Of a DNA stretch of 64,000 nt, positions 30,265 through 43,040 are shown piece by piece (positions within the stretch are counted from its first letter, which is position 1; each line of letters begins with the position of its first letter). Source of the stretch: Cacajao melanocephalus. Its lineage: Eukaryota; Chordata; Mammalia; Primates; Pitheciidae. The stretch is from the NCBI GenBank assembly GCA_963573385.1, contig CAUYLG010071367.1:19321-83320 (forward strand). Direction: 5' to 3'. The notes under the pieces are model-generated. The model did not search any database. It was given only the letters and a program-made list of their open reading frames with translations, and had not been told where the DNA came from. Position numbers and translations under genes: made by a program.

Positions 30265-30434
30265 TTTTTTATTATTATTATTATTTCAAACGGAGCCTGG
30301 CTTTCTTGACCAGGCTGGAGTGCAGTGGCACGATCTTGGCTCACGGCAACCTCTAGGTTCAAGCGACTTTCCTGCCTCAGGCTTCCGAGTAGCTGGGATT
30401 ACAGACGCCCACCACCATGCCTGGCTAATTTTTA
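30265..30434 (-). mobile_element. Alu, 5'-truncated, antisense
   Basis: A tail of T with ATT repeats (ttattattattattatttc) precedes the reverse Alu text caggctggagtgcagtggca and stops after catgcctggctaatttttat. Confidence 0.88.
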
Positions 30435-33400
30435 TAATTCCCATAATTGACCATTTCCTACATTCTTTGCCTATACAGAAAGGGAAGTTGCCTTTTACTA
30501 TGTTTTAAGGTTATAGGTGCCCTCTGGTGTTCATGCATTGCTAAAACACATTACTTAGCAACCTGAAGATGGAGGGTCCGAAGCTTCATTGTAGGGATTT
30601 ATTCCAGGCCTAATCCTTGTGCCCACTGGAATTCCAAAATTAAAGTAGTTAAGATGCTCAAAGACAAAGAAATTGTCACCTTGGGCTACATCCTATGCAC
30701 ATATTATGAGTGATCTTTTCTAATTTCTCTTTTATGTATTCTATTTCTCAGGGATCTGTTGCAGAAAAGAATTCAATAACTGAACCATATTCTTGAAGTA
30801 TTCATGAAGGAGAATTTAGGCCGTTCAGCATGCAGTCACATTAACTAGTGCAGTTACCTCCTCAGGCTGTCTTTCTGCAGAAGGAAAGATAGAAATGCTT
30901 CTCTCATTAATGCTTCTCTTATTATTTGTTTCAGTTCTTTGTTAGGAAAAAATGTGGAACAGAGCACAGAGAAGCAATACCCCTAGAAAGAGATTATTTC
31001 CTGTCTCTCCAAGCAATTTTAGTTTATTCATTCCTCAGGCATCTAAAAATGATCACCCTAGCTGACTTGCTAACTCCAAAGCTCATTCCTGATGGCCTTT
31101 AAGCATTTAACAAACTGTGTTCCAAGATACATGATTGGGAATATGTGTTGCCGAAAGTGAAATGCTGCAGCTGTTGAACTGAAGGTGCAATCGGTAACTG
31201 AAATTCCAAATTAGAATTTAAATTGCATTGTTGATTTAGAAAGAGTAAAAATGAGTCACAGCTCACGTGGGTATTTCAGAACTTTTCAGGTGATCTTCAT
31301 GTTTAAAACCGTGCAGAAGGGAAGGACTTGATTTGCCAGGTCTATTTTCAAGTTCATTAAATGGAATATGAGCACTCTACAGACTATTCACCATCTTGGG
31401 TACTGATAAGGTCACCTTATATTATTACCTCAAATAGCATCTCTAAATCTCCTCCGGTGTTCTGGCTTCCTCCTCCCCACCACCATCCGCAGTAAAGATA
31501 TCCCAGATTATTTCTTGGATTTCCTGAAGTGGTCCTCATATGAGCCTACAAACCTCACCCCTTCCAGTCACCACGCCATATCTGCCATGCCCTTCCTCTC
31601 TGGCTCTGGCTCCCAGTCCCATGGAGGAATCTCGCTTTCCTAATTTTCAGTATTGATGAAGAAACTCTCTCTCCCTCTGTGTGTTCCTGAAACAAGCACT
31701 CTCTAAAATACTAAAGAGGATCTGGGGTCTACGCAGTATTAGCAACAAATCTCATCCCCACAACTCAGTGCTACCATTTCACCTTATCCCCAAAAGCCAA
31801 ACAGCTTAAACCAGACATCTTATAAAATCTTTCATGTAAACAACACCTTCAGCTTCTATTCTCTTATCTTCAAAACTTGGAGTCACCCAAACTCCAGCAA
31901 AACCACTACCCTCCCCTCAGGAACAAGTATCAGTGAGGTTTTAGAAATTTCAAGGTTCTGTGTCTGCCAGGACATACTGTTGAATTTTGAAGTGAAATCT
32001 AACTAAGTGGAATTGATGCTGTTTTTGAGGAGGTAAAAACTTATTGCCCTAAATCTGATCAGTTAAATTTAGAGTTCTCGTCCAGAAACCATGTGAAAGT
32101 TGCCTCTCCAAACCAACCTGCTCATTACAGGCATTTGCTGTCTCTCCTTAACCCACTACTTCTAGACCTGTTGACTCTTCTGTCATTTCTGGGTTTTGCC
32201 TGAATAGCTCACAGCTCCCCAGAATGTGGGACGACCTCAAATGAAAGCAGATGTGGCCTGTGAAGAGGCTACAGTGGATTTACTCTTGCTCAGCCTTGGC
32301 TTCAGGGCCCCAACATCCAGGCTGACTCCTGGCCCAGCCACCCGATGGTGGGGATTCAGTAGGGCCTGACTTTGGGCAGAGTCCTTTATTCCTGATGATT
32401 GCACAGTGCATATAAATGTCACCCATCACATACAGACTTGCAGCTTTTGGAAAGAGCAAACTGGACAAAAAGCCTATCTGGTCATAACCTTTTCCTGCTC
32501 TCTTTAAAACCTTTCAAAGATGTCCTGCTGTTCTTAAAGTCTCAAATTGTTAACATAGGCCACAGGGTTCGCAGAGTCTGGCCCCTGCCTGCCTGAACGG
32601 CCGGCCGCATCCACAATACACCTGCTCTCACTGATGCTTCAGCCACCCTGGATTTTTCTTTACCTATAGTCAGGGATGCTATTCAAAATTTTCACACCTT
32701 GGCATAACCCTGGCACCAGTCCATACAGTGAATGGCCGTAGTGCCACAGATGTTGGACAGCAGGGAGGTGGGAACTTCCAGGCAGCCAGAGTTGTGGGTC
32801 ACTCAGGAGGGCTCAGGACAGCAGTTGTTTACTGACAAACCATATACAAGTGTGTTTCATTGTTGTACCAAAAGAAATAGCCACATCGCTGAGTGGGGAC
32901 GGAGCAGCAGCCCTGCCCACTCTTGCTCAGCTCCTCCCTACCTCCAGCCTGTTCACTGAATTTCCTCTGAAAATGAACTTGGAGTAGACAAGGAAAACCC
33001 TCCATTATCTAAAAGGGACCAGAGAACTCATGAATTGCCCCAAGCTTCACTTAAAATGCATCCCCATTGTCTGACATAGAATTCCGCTGTGTAATATACG
33101 TTAAAGACAGTAAATAAAATTTGTGGGCACTCAGTAAACCCCATAGGAAACAAAATAAACATTGCTGCTTTCCAATTACATTCCTTAAGTCCTGCTTACT
33201 CAATGTCTCATAAAGACACGTATGTCACAACTTGCTGTGAAAATAGTGCATTGGGAACCATGTACTTAACGTCAGACTTGTAACACCTAACTCACAAGAT
33301 GACTACTCAAAAGATTTAACTGAGCAGCTTTCAAATGTCTGAAGCTTAACTCAGTGACACCAGCGAAAACACCAGCCTTTCTCACAGTGGTACTTCCAAA

Positions 33401-33950
33401 ACTCTGTATAATACTGGATGTGTGAAATGCTCCATAAAAAGGTTCATGATCCAGTAAAGGATCTGAGAAGTCCTGCAGCAAATTTTTTAAATGCTGTTAC
33501 AGCACTTTCTAACTTTATTTAACCCAATAACATTTTTCGTCTTTGAATATAAATGACTATCAAGTGAAACATATTTTTTGAAAATTGTCATAATCTCCAG
33601 AAAACCTCTTGTAAGTGTTTTATTTGACAGAAGTAATATATTCACCTGAAAATCTTGTCTGCAGAGCTCAGAGACGTTCACTAAGTGCCAAAAGCTACTA
33701 GACACTGAGGATACGACGTGAAAAAAACATTGTGGCCTCAGTGAACGTGTAGCCGAAGGGAGACAGATGAAGAAATAGGTTATTTCCAATGTAACGTGGA
33801 AATGCTGGTGCTGAGTTCCAGAGACCACATGGGTATAAAGGAGAGGCTATCCTTAGCTTAGCCTGGGAAAGTAAGAAGGCTTCTGGAGGGGAAGTTTCCC
33901 AAGAAAGAGGGCCCAAGAAAGCAAAAACAGTAGAGAATTAGAGATAGAAT
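30435..33950. other. Intronic sequence, mostly unrecognised
   Basis: No Alu or L1 is present in this 3.5-kb stretch and I recognise no exon. About 32480-32600 has ancient-repeat texture (ctttaaaacctttcaaagat, then gcagagtctggcccctgcct). A GGCCGGCC palindrome occurs at about 32600-32607. Old diffuse LINE-like text is possible near 33660-33950. Several frames of 60-113 codons have no recognisable protein content. Confidence 0.4.
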
Positions 33951-33954
33951 ACCT

Positions 33955-34165
33955 CACCTTTATTGAATATATGCTCAGCAGCAAGCATGTTGCTGGATAC
34001 TGCGTTATGATTTTACTGAATTGTCCCAACAACCTTGTTGGGTTAAAGGCTCAGAGAAATTAAATAATTTGTCCAAGATCACACAGATAATCAGTAATGA
34101 TGATAGTATTTGGAAGACTGTTGCTTCTGATTACAAAGCTATGCTCTTTCTGTGATGCAGGCCTT
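33955..34165 (-). repeat. MIR SINE, antisense
   Basis: The reverse MIR pattern is present: tttattgaatatatgctcag, then tgaattgtcccaacaacctt, then aaattaaataatttgtccaa, then gatcacacagataatcagta. Confidence 0.75.
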
Positions 34166-34359
34166 CACAAGAGAATTGAATTTGGCAGTTTGCTTATGTC
34201 TGAGGCAGTCCGAGTCGAGGTCCAGTTAATAAAAAAAGCATAAATGCCTAAAAAGAGAGAGCATTTAAAAAGAGACATGTAAGTTACCACAGGAAACCAT
34301 TTTATACAAAGGCTCTAAGATTGAGGTACTTAGAAGCCGCATTCAGATCCTTTGAAGCT

Positions 34360-34455
34360 TCCCTTGAGGACGAAACTGTGTTTTATTCATCTCTGTACCC
34401 TTGTTAACTTAGAGCCCAACTACTGATCAAATGTCCAATGAATGAATGAATGACT
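34360..34455 (+). repeat. L2 LINE 3' tail
   Basis: The end of an L2 is recognisable: cttgaggacgaaactgtgtt, then ttattcatctctgtaccctt, then tgtccaatgaatgaatgaat. Confidence 0.6.
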
Positions 34456-34878
34456 TCTCTTTGCCCACTTCTCTGAGGCAATTGGGAATCCTAGGGCCCC
34501 TCTCAGTTGTATTCCACTGGAGCTCTGACAAATTAATTCCTTCTGTCCTCAAGATTCAGAATACATTAAAGCTTTTAGCTTTCTGCCCAATGGAATATAT
34601 TTCCAATTTGGACAGATCATCTCCTAGTTGACTAAAAGGAATTCCTATAGATCAGAAAAATGTTAATTAAATATTCTATTACATATTAAATGCTAACTAC
34701 TTGATGATCATTTAAAATGTGCTTATGACATATTCTCTTCTTCCAAAAAGATATTTAGGTAGCTAGGACTTCCTATACATGTTTCAAAGGATGGATTAAC
34801 ACCTGTTCCAATGTTTTCTCTATGAAAACATTTAAAATGTGATATAATAGCTGATCACAGATAAAGGAGAAATTGTGC
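34456..34878. other. Intronic sequence, nothing recognised
   Basis: No recognised repeat or coding segment. It leads into the palindrome at 34879. Confidence 0.4.
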
Positions 34879-34956
34879 AAAAGGATCTCAAGTTTTAAAG
34901 GAGGAGTGATCATCGACTTGATCATCACCCCTCCTTTAAAACGTAAGATCTCTTTT
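34879..34956. repeat. 78-bp near-perfect palindrome (hairpin)
   Basis: Left arm 34879-34914 and right arm 34920-34956 are inverted copies with a loop of about 5 bases (gactt). The best core is gttttaaaggagg against cctcctttaaaac, and the outer ends continue with aaaagg.atct against agatctctttt. A few mismatches and one indel are present. It has no terminal features of a transposon that I recognise. Confidence 0.9.
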
Positions 34957-35039
34957 GAGTTCAAAAGTGGACTGACTTTTAGTCCAATTATTTTTTTGCC
35001 TCTGAATAGCCTATTTTATTAGCTAAGCTCTAGTAACTC

Positions 35040-35220
35040 TTAGATTTGTATTACCATATATATGTATTAAGTCCCTCACTGTGGCCATTATCTCATTTGA
35101 TTGGTGTAGGATCCCTTCAGGATAGGTAGGAAAATGATCATGCTGCTGTTTTATTCAAGAAGAAACTGAAGGGTTCAGCAGCTTCTAACTCAAAGCCTGT
35201 TTGACTCTAGGCATAGGCCT
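35040..35220 (-). repeat. MIR SINE, antisense, degraded
   Basis: The order tattaagtccctcactgtgg, then ccattatctcatttgattgg, then ttattcaagaagaaactgaa, then ctaactcaaagcctgtttga follows a reverse MIR. Confidence 0.6.
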
Positions 35221-35825
35221 CCTTCATTCATGACAAGCTCCCTTACCTGTAACATTAACGACTCTAGAAATGTGCCTGATGGGACCTTGGATGGTGAATT
35301 TACCTCCAGGAGTTCTTGACTCCAGTCAATGGACATCAGCTCTGGGTAACTTACGTGAAAAAAGAATTTATTGGAGAAATAACAGATAGTCTACATGCTC
35401 TTCAGGAAACCTGAGAAACCAGGCTCAGTGGCCAGGGAGGAAATCCTCCTAAAAAGCAGCCTACTAAGGATGCTAGGCAGTCGCCACTGGCCACTTATGG
35501 CCAAACCACACTGCTGTGACAAATCTCTATTTTTTCATGTACCTTACATGTTAGTGTGGCGATGCTAAATTCCCAGCTGGAACATCTACTTGACCTGCCC
35601 TGAGGTTGCTGCCAAGGGGCGGGAAAAGGGAATAGCTGCCCTCTCCAGCTTCTCCAGTGGGGGTATGGCTGTGCCTCCTTCCTGTCTTGAATTGTCCCCA
35701 AATAAGAAGCATATCTGAACTCTGGGTAGATAAATGATAAATGACCATTAGAGATTATTTGGCTCACTGAGCTCTATTTGAGGAATGTTTTAGGTCTAGA
35801 ATCCTAAGGATCATAAGTGCTTCTA
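35221..35825. other. Intronic sequence, nothing recognised
   Basis: No recognised repeat or exon. Overlapping minus-strand frames near 35495-35767 have no recognisable domain. Confidence 0.4.
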
Positions 35826-36104
35826 TTTTTTTTTTTTTTTTTTGAAATGAAGGCTTGAATACAGTGGTGCAATCTCAGCTCACTGCAACCTCTGTCTCCC
35901 AGGTTCAAGTGATTCTTCTACCTCAGCCTCCTGAGCAGTTAGGACTACAAGCACGTGCCACCATGCCCAGCTAATTTTTATATTTTTAACAGAGACGGGC
36001 TTTCACCATGTTGGCCAGGGTAGTCTTGATCTCTTGACCTTGTGATCCCCCTTCTTGGCCTCCCAAAGTGCCGGGATTACAGGCAGGAGCCACTGAGCCC
36101 AGCC
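35826..36104 (-). mobile_element. Alu, near full length, antisense
   Basis: A T run is followed by a reverse Alu dimer with a small deletion near its start, ending gccactgagcccagcc. The flanks cataagtgcttcta and cataagtatttcct share cataagt as a target duplication. Confidence 0.93.
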
Positions 36105-36204
36105 TCCATAAGTATTTCCTAACAATAGATATTATTTCTGGAGAGAGACCTCTAGTGGAAGGAGCCTAGACCTGAGAGAATAAAAGGAGAGGAATTGATG
36201 ACAG

Positions 36205-36370
36205 AAAAGATGAGATACATATTGTGTGCTTCCTACCCGGTAAGAACTTTACATAGTTTGATTACTATTATCTTACAGGTCAAAGTTCTGAGACTCCGAG
36301 AGGTTAAATAAGTTGGTTAAGACCAGACTGTAGTAAAAGGACTGGATTCTAGGTCTGCCCAACTTCAAAG
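36205..36370 (-). repeat. MIR SINE, antisense
   Basis: The order gtgtgcttcctacccggtaa, then actttacatagtttgattac, then gactccgagaggttaaataa, then attctaggtctgcccaactt follows a reverse MIR. Confidence 0.7.
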
Positions 36371-37478
36371 TCGGTATTTTTTTATCTTTCACACCAACTT
36401 CATAGATTATATCAACTTTGATCATGTTACTCCTCTGCTTAATATCTTTCCACAAGTTCCTGCCGCCTTTCCATCCAAATTCCCTCTTTTAATTACAATG
36501 AGTACAGTTATCTCCCTTGAGTTTGCTCTAGAGAGGAATGCAATAGAATGAGTGGAGTTTGTTTTTCTAAGTGTTTGTATGTTGATGGAAATGATTCAGT
36601 AGAGAGAAGGAAATTGTTGATTTATTTAGCAATTCATATAAATATATATTAAGTGGAAGAAGAGGAAAATACTTTGTAGATATGACTGTGACTCTAATTT
36701 GTTAATTCTTTGATTTATTGAACATCTCTTATTGATTTATTTTGTTTATTGCTGTATTCCAAGAGTTTCGAAAAGTACCTGGCACTTAATAAGTGTTCAA
36801 TAGTGAAAGCATGACTGTCAAATGCTATTCTAGTGTCTATAGGAAATAGGTAAATCAAACATCGATCCCACCTTCAAGGACTGATAGCTTAGTGGAGACA
36901 TAAGATGTGAACATGGTCGTAATGCATGACAGATTGATAAAAAGAAACAATTACTTTGACTTATTCTCATGCTGACATTTAAAATCCATCATAATTTCTT
37001 AATTCCAAGTATCATCTTATCATCTTCGTCATCACCGTCACCACTTCTGACAACATTCAGGCCACCACATGCAATGACTGCTCTCAACAACTGACGTGAG
37101 TGGAGAGTCGAGTGTCCTATAACAGCAAATTGCTCATATATGAGCTGCTTCTCTCTTTCTACCACCCCAAATTCCCAAGGGCAGCATTGGCCCTTCCCCT
37201 CCTCCTAACTTCTGCTCAGGTTCCGAACAACTGCAGAGCTTGAAGCAGTAGATATCATGAGTCATGAGGTGTGAACTTCCCAGCTAGTGTGGAGGTCAGT
37301 AAGGATGAGGTTTATGTCTTGATCATCAATGCATCCCAGAACCTAACCCAGTGCTAGGCATACAGAGGTGTTCATAAGTGTTGAATAAATTAGAGCATGA
37401 AAGAACTTGAAGAAGAGTTCACTAAGGGGAAAGGAAAGCCTTTGGAGATTTTGTTCCAAGTTGTTCCCTGAAATTCTC
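36371..37478. other. Intronic sequence with an L2 tail
   Basis: About 37305-37395 looks like an L2 3' tail (cagtgctaggcatacagagg, then gttcataagtgttgaataaa). The rest is unrecognised. Confidence 0.4.
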
Positions 37479-37488
37479 AGATGATTCT

Positions 37489-37788
37489 TTTTTTTTTTTT
37501 TTTTTTCCCAGGCAGAGTCTTGCTCTGTCACCTAGGCTAGAGGGCAATGGCATGATCTCAGCTTACTGCAAGCTCTGCCTCCTGGGCTCAAGCAGTTCTC
37601 TGCCTCAGCCTCCCGAGTAGCTGGGGTTACAGGTACCCACCACCACACCCGGCTAATGTTTGTATTTTTAGTAGAGATGGGGTTTCACCATATTGGCCAG
37701 GCTGGTCTTGAACTCCTGACCTCGTGATCCACCCGCTTCGGCCTCCTAAAGTGCTGGGATTACAGGCGTGAGCCACCATGCCAGGCCT
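37489..37788 (-). mobile_element. Alu, full length, antisense
   Basis: A perfect 10-bp target duplication agatgattct lies at 37479-37488 and 37789-37798. The reverse Alu dimer is complete and low in divergence, so it is one of the younger insertions here. Confidence 0.96.
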
Positions 37789-37798
37789 AGATGATTCT

Positions 37799-39199
37799 AA
37801 GTTGTTTGTGACATCTATGAGCCAACTTATTGCCTTATTTTTCTAGTTTTAAGTGTCGGGAGAGAGAAATCTGGATGAATAACTTACAAGAGAATAACTA
37901 AATGTGGATCAGTCGATAGGATCCCAGGGGTAGCATTTTTCATTGGACAGAGGTCTTTCTATACTGCATATTTGCTGTGCTTTTGAAGTGTCAAGGCCCA
38001 CTGGCTCATCAGAGAATCAGTAAAAAAGAAAATAGTCGCTTCCTCAGTTGTCAGCCCACATTATTTTCTGCCCCAGAAACAACTATCTCCAGGGGATCTT
38101 TTCATTTGAAACATCCACTTTCTTGCCCTGAAAGCCATAAAAGATAAGACAAATCACGCTCCAAAAGCAAATACCAAGGTCCGGACTTCTCAGCCTGAAC
38201 CGTAGTTTACCTTGTTTCGTATAAAACACTTAGGTAACGTCATTCTAATATCATTAGTAGATGTGATAATAATTGGTTATTTCTGATTAGTTCTTTTGAT
38301 TTACAGAGCAATTTAAAATTTTTATTCTTATGGCAATATTGGGATAGGCAGGGGTTGCTATTACAATACCAACTTATTATGAGGAAATCAAGCCTCAGAG
38401 ATGCTTAGTAGTGAATACAAAGTGATAACATTAAATGGAAACCTGACTGTTTAGCTGTTCTTTTCTTATACTTTTTTTTCAGTTATTTTCATTAACTGTG
38501 GCCTATGAACCTATTATTCCCATAAGACAATAAATAACGCATAGTGACTGGGATTATTTCCTAAAAATCCACAAGATGGCAGTAAAAGATTTTGCATCAA
38601 GCTGGAAACCCTGGTGGTAGGTGGCCTTTTGCTGAGTTTTCACACTGGTGATTGTATTTGATCACAGTATTAAAACCGGTTGTTATAATGATAGTTTTTT
38701 AAAATATTAACTCAATGAATTTAATTTGAATTCAAATCTGAAAGTAATATTTGTGGCTTTGTTGCTTTTTTTTTTTTTCATTGTGAGGGTCCTATTTTTA
38801 AACACAACAAACTGCTAGGAATCACCTGGGAGCTCTAAGAGCCAACATTTCTGGAGAAAGCTTAAAATGAGAAATGTTACTCCTTCTTGAACCTTAAACT
38901 GACCTGTAATTCTCCTGCTTGAAGAAGAGAAATTGAGAGGTCAGCAAAAGGCCAACAGTTAATCTTCCTTATAATTTAATTTCTTATTTCTCTATGTTCA
39001 GAATCTATCCTGGAGGGAAACTTTCCTGATGGACCAATGCTATTGTAAAACAAATTCTAGAAACATTTATTGCCTTTATCTGTTGGATTTTTGTGTGTGA
39101 CATAAACTAGTACTAAGCTATGACTAGTTTTTCATGTACTTTTATTATTCTGCTCCCAAATTTATGATAGCATTCAAAAGAATGAAGACTATAATTTTC
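37799..39199. other. Intronic sequence, nothing recognised
   Basis: No repeat is recognised with confidence apart from T runs near 38470 and 38767. No exon-like segment is seen. Confidence 0.4.
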
Positions 39200-39500
39200 T
39201 TTTTTTTTTTTTGAGGCAGAGTCTTGCTCTGTCACCTAGGCAGGAGTGCAGTGGCAGTGGGGCAATCTCAGCTCACTGTAACCTCCTCTTCCTGGGTTCA
39301 AGCATTCTCCTGCCCCAGCCTCCCAAGTAGCTGTGATTATAAGCATGTACCACTATGCCCGGCTAGTTTTTGTATTTTTAGTGGAGACGGGTTTTCACCA
39401 TGTTGACCAGGCTGGTCTCAAACTCCTGACCTCAGGTGATCCACCTGCCTTGGTCTCCCAAAGTGCTGGGATTGCAGGTGTCCGCCCCCACTCCTGGCCC
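39200..39500 (-). mobile_element. Alu, full length, antisense
   Basis: A T run starts at 39200 and the reverse dimer ends at cccactcctggccc. The open frames within it are Alu frames. Confidence 0.93.
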
Positions 39501-40782
39501 ACGTTTTTCTTTTATTGGAGCAGGAGAGGGGTCTGTCTCCATGCTGACTGAGTACTCTCTTTGTTGACTGGGCTCATGATCATCATCAGGTACACATGGA
39601 CCTGAGTCAGGTGTCTTTGGAATTTAGAACATCAGAAAAAAGTACACCGTTTCTGTATCTAACATAAATGCAAGTAAGTATTCCTTAGCATCTCCTTTGT
39701 GTGTAGCAGACAGGACTTATGCCTCAAAAAGAGGGCAGTGGATTTGCATCACACACGTAAAAACCTAAAAGTGAACATCAGGTATCTCTGGTTTTGAAGT
39801 CCTTAGGGAACTCTCCTATGCTACCCAAATTTCTCTTTCCCCTTTTCCTGACTTTTCTTCTCTAATGTCTTCTTACCTTTATATTCATAGTCCTTTCTTT
39901 TGACAAAGAGTGCAACCTTAATTTTTGCTTACTTGTTAGAGACTCTCTTTTCACTTTGGGTAGCTCATCATCTTTTCCCTGAAGGAAAAAAAAATATGTA
40001 TCTTTCATTCCCTTACTAACAAAGATTTAAACCTCCTGCTAGGAAATAAGATATTTCACTCTGTTCCTCTATTTATTCATTTATCCTCTTATTCCTGTCT
40101 ACAGCAACCTTGAGAGGGGCTTCTGTATTCATGTCACCTTGCTATGTGGAATGTAGTGATGACTAAGCCATGTGTGGTGTCCTTGGGATGCTTGTAGCCT
40201 AAAAGGAGAAATGAGCAGGTCCACCCTGAACTATACCATAAGAAAAGTACAGTGAGGCAAGGGAGTTCCATAGAAGAAGCAAAACCTCACCAGGTGTTCT
40301 GAGGAGGATTCATGTTTTCCTTAGTAATGGAAAGACCTTCTCAGATCCTCACTGCAAGTCTAAGATAACCATTTTCTCATCAGGCCACAACGGAGGAACA
40401 TGAAGTCCAATGCAGAAGTGTTGAAAAGCAGGGATGCTCAAGAATTATCAATAGCCCAGGCCAACAAGACGTGAGATGCAGGAGACTATTGGGCCTCTGA
40501 ATAAACAGGATGAGGAGTTTAAGCGCTGGACTAGGCTAGGAAACGCAAGCAGTTCCCAGGAGCAACCATTCAGTTACTCGGGGTGACCTGAACAAACTCC
40601 TGATCCTCTCACTCCTCTGTAAATTGAAAAGATGGAGACTCAGGATCTTTAAACTTCCAGCTCCAATAAGCTAGGAATGTGTGTGCTTGAGACCACTTTA
40701 TATGATAAAAAGAATGCACCGAAGGATTTTTGAACAATTGATTGTTGATTAGTTACAACTAAACATATGTTAGTTGTGAATA
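39501..40782. other. Intronic sequence, mostly unrecognised
   Basis: About 40070-40320 has the texture of an ancient LINE-like repeat (tccttgggatgcttgtagcc, then taaaaggagaaatgagcagg). No exon is recognised. Confidence 0.35.
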
Positions 40783-40796
40783 AAGACTTCCCTTTA

Positions 40797-41089
40797 TTTA
40801 TTTTTTAATTAGAGACAGGGTCTGGCTGTTGCTAGGTTGTGAAGTAACACAATCATAGTTCACCAAACCTTTGAGCTCCTGGGCTTACACAGTCCTCCCA
40901 CCTCAGCCTCCCAAACAGCTAGCACTACGGGAATGCACCACCATACCCAGCTAATTTTTAAAGTATTTTTAAGATACAGGGTCTCACCATGTTGCCCAGG
41001 CTGGTCTTGAACGCTTGGCCTCAAGCAATCCTCCCACCTCAGCCTCCCAAAGCACTGGGATCACAGGTGTGAACCACCTTACCCAGCCC
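40797..41089 (-). mobile_element. Alu (older, AluJ-like), antisense
   Basis: A perfect 14-bp target duplication aagacttcccttta lies at 40783-40796 and 41090-41103. The body is a diverged reverse Alu dimer (tggctgttgctaggttgtga, then gtcctcccacctcagcctcc), typical of the older J group. Confidence 0.93.
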
Positions 41090-41103
41090 AAGACTTCCCT
41101 TTA

Positions 41104-43019
41104 AATAATAAAAGTTTAAAAATCAGATATTAAAATCGAAGGCATAGATTCATGCTTTTTTCAGAGTCCGTTGGTTATAACTTGACCATCCAAATAAAGT
41201 CTAAATTCCTCAGTACAACTTCCTCTTAACTTGTCCAGCCATATCTCTAAAAGTCAGTGTTTCTCCCTCATGTAACCATATCTGACGCTGTATCCTCTCC
41301 TGAAAACTTTCCCCACCCCACCGACTTCTCATACTCTCTAAATGCCTTTCCTCGCCATTCCCACTCCACCTTCCCAAGACACACAGAAACACCTCTAAGT
41401 TAGGTACCCCTCTTCATGAGCTTCCTATGACAGAACTTATCATGCTAATTTTTAAAGACATGTTTAATACTCCATTTTCCTCACTACATTGTAAGCCAGG
41501 ACGACGTCTGTCTTGCTTACCTGACCCGTAATATATATCTTATAAATATATAATGAATGAATAAAGATAGATTACTATTTTAAGTCAGCAGATTCTGAGT
41601 AAAGATCTAGTAAAATCAATGCATGGCTAACAGTGCATGGGCAGTGTACCTCTATATTGCGCAGGATACAGTGTTAGGTACTCTCCCTATAGGCTGATTC
41701 TTTAAAGGTTGCCAGCTGACAGGAATGTGTGTAACCTAACAAAATTTACATTTATAAGATACTGTGTCTGACATCTCGAAAATCAAAAAGAAAAACAAAA
41801 AAAATGTGGTTATGTCTTTTTTATAGCAACCACTAGAGGGCAATGAAAGCAAACGTTGAACATCTTTTGTGAGGAAAAGAATTGTAAAATGTTTTCTGAT
41901 TGAAATGTGGGTAGATAATTTTATGTTTGGGATAGTTATAGGACCTGTAGGCTGTAGTTTCTGTGATTATGGGTTTAGTAGTTATAATTACATTTCTAGT
42001 GTGGAATTAAAACCCAGATTGTCTGTGATAATAACATCACCTTATATTGCATGCATTATCTCATATGAACCTGCTGTAGCACTACCAGGGAACACACTAT
42101 TTTCCCTTTTTCCAGTGAAAAGAAAAACTAAGGTTCAGAGGCATTAAGCTAGTAAGTAGCCATAAGGTAGCAAAATATTGACACAAACCCTATAAATATT
42201 TATTAACTACTGACATTTACCGGGCATACAAAATTCTGTGCTAAGACAGACAGTCTGGGAAAATACAGGTTCCAAAATTAATTGCACTAGTTTAGAATGG
42301 AGACATTTGGCAACAGTTCCCTAAAAGACGATCTTGTGGTTTTAGGTAGCCATCTGATGATGCTGCCAATAGGCTAATAGGCTAGAGCCTCTTTACAGAA
42401 ATGTAATCCTGGGATGTGGGAAGGAGACATCCTTGTGGACTCCACACTGGTTAGACCCTATCTAAGCTATAGGTTTCACTCTAGTTGTTGTGTGTTTTAG
42501 AGAGATATCAAGAAGCCATAGACTAGGATTAAGGATCCTGGGCATGATGTATTAGAAGGGAAATTGGGACGTCCCAAAGAAGGAGAGAGAAAGAAAGGGA
42601 ATTAGACACAGTGATGCTTAAGCTGTAGGCTCAGGAGCTAGAGTGGGTCTGACTTGCCATACCTACTAAAAACAGAAAATGAATAATTCTAGAGATTTGG
42701 GTTGGCCTCTTATCCATGTCAGATATTGAAGAGAATACATGTTTGTATTCTCCAGAATTCACGCAGAGCTAAAGAAGAAGTCCTTTTACTGCTTTAATCT
42801 GAGCACACATCAGAAGCACATTCCAGAGGCCCCCATGTAGCCTGTGGGCAGGGAGCTGAGCATGGCCTTGCTTGGTAGCGGCAATAACTGAGGTAAAGTG
42901 AAAGGCATTGAACATTCAAGCAGCTTCTTTCTGCTTGCCCCAGCAAGCTTGACCTGCAGCTTGCCCGCCACTTTCTTCCATTCTCTTCTCCATCCACCTG
43001 TTGTGTGTGCAGCCCCAAG
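41104..43019. other. Intronic sequence, mostly unrecognised
   Basis: About 41170-41570 may be an ancient L2-like repeat. The short frames at 41210-41392 and 41869-42147 lack recognisable content. No exon is recognised. Confidence 0.35.
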
Positions 43020-43040
43020 GTGGGCTGCAGGTGTTCTGCA

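Noticed and set aside
32600..32607. GGCCGGCC as a CpG-island or promoter signal
   Set aside because: It is a single 8-base palindrome without surrounding CpG density.
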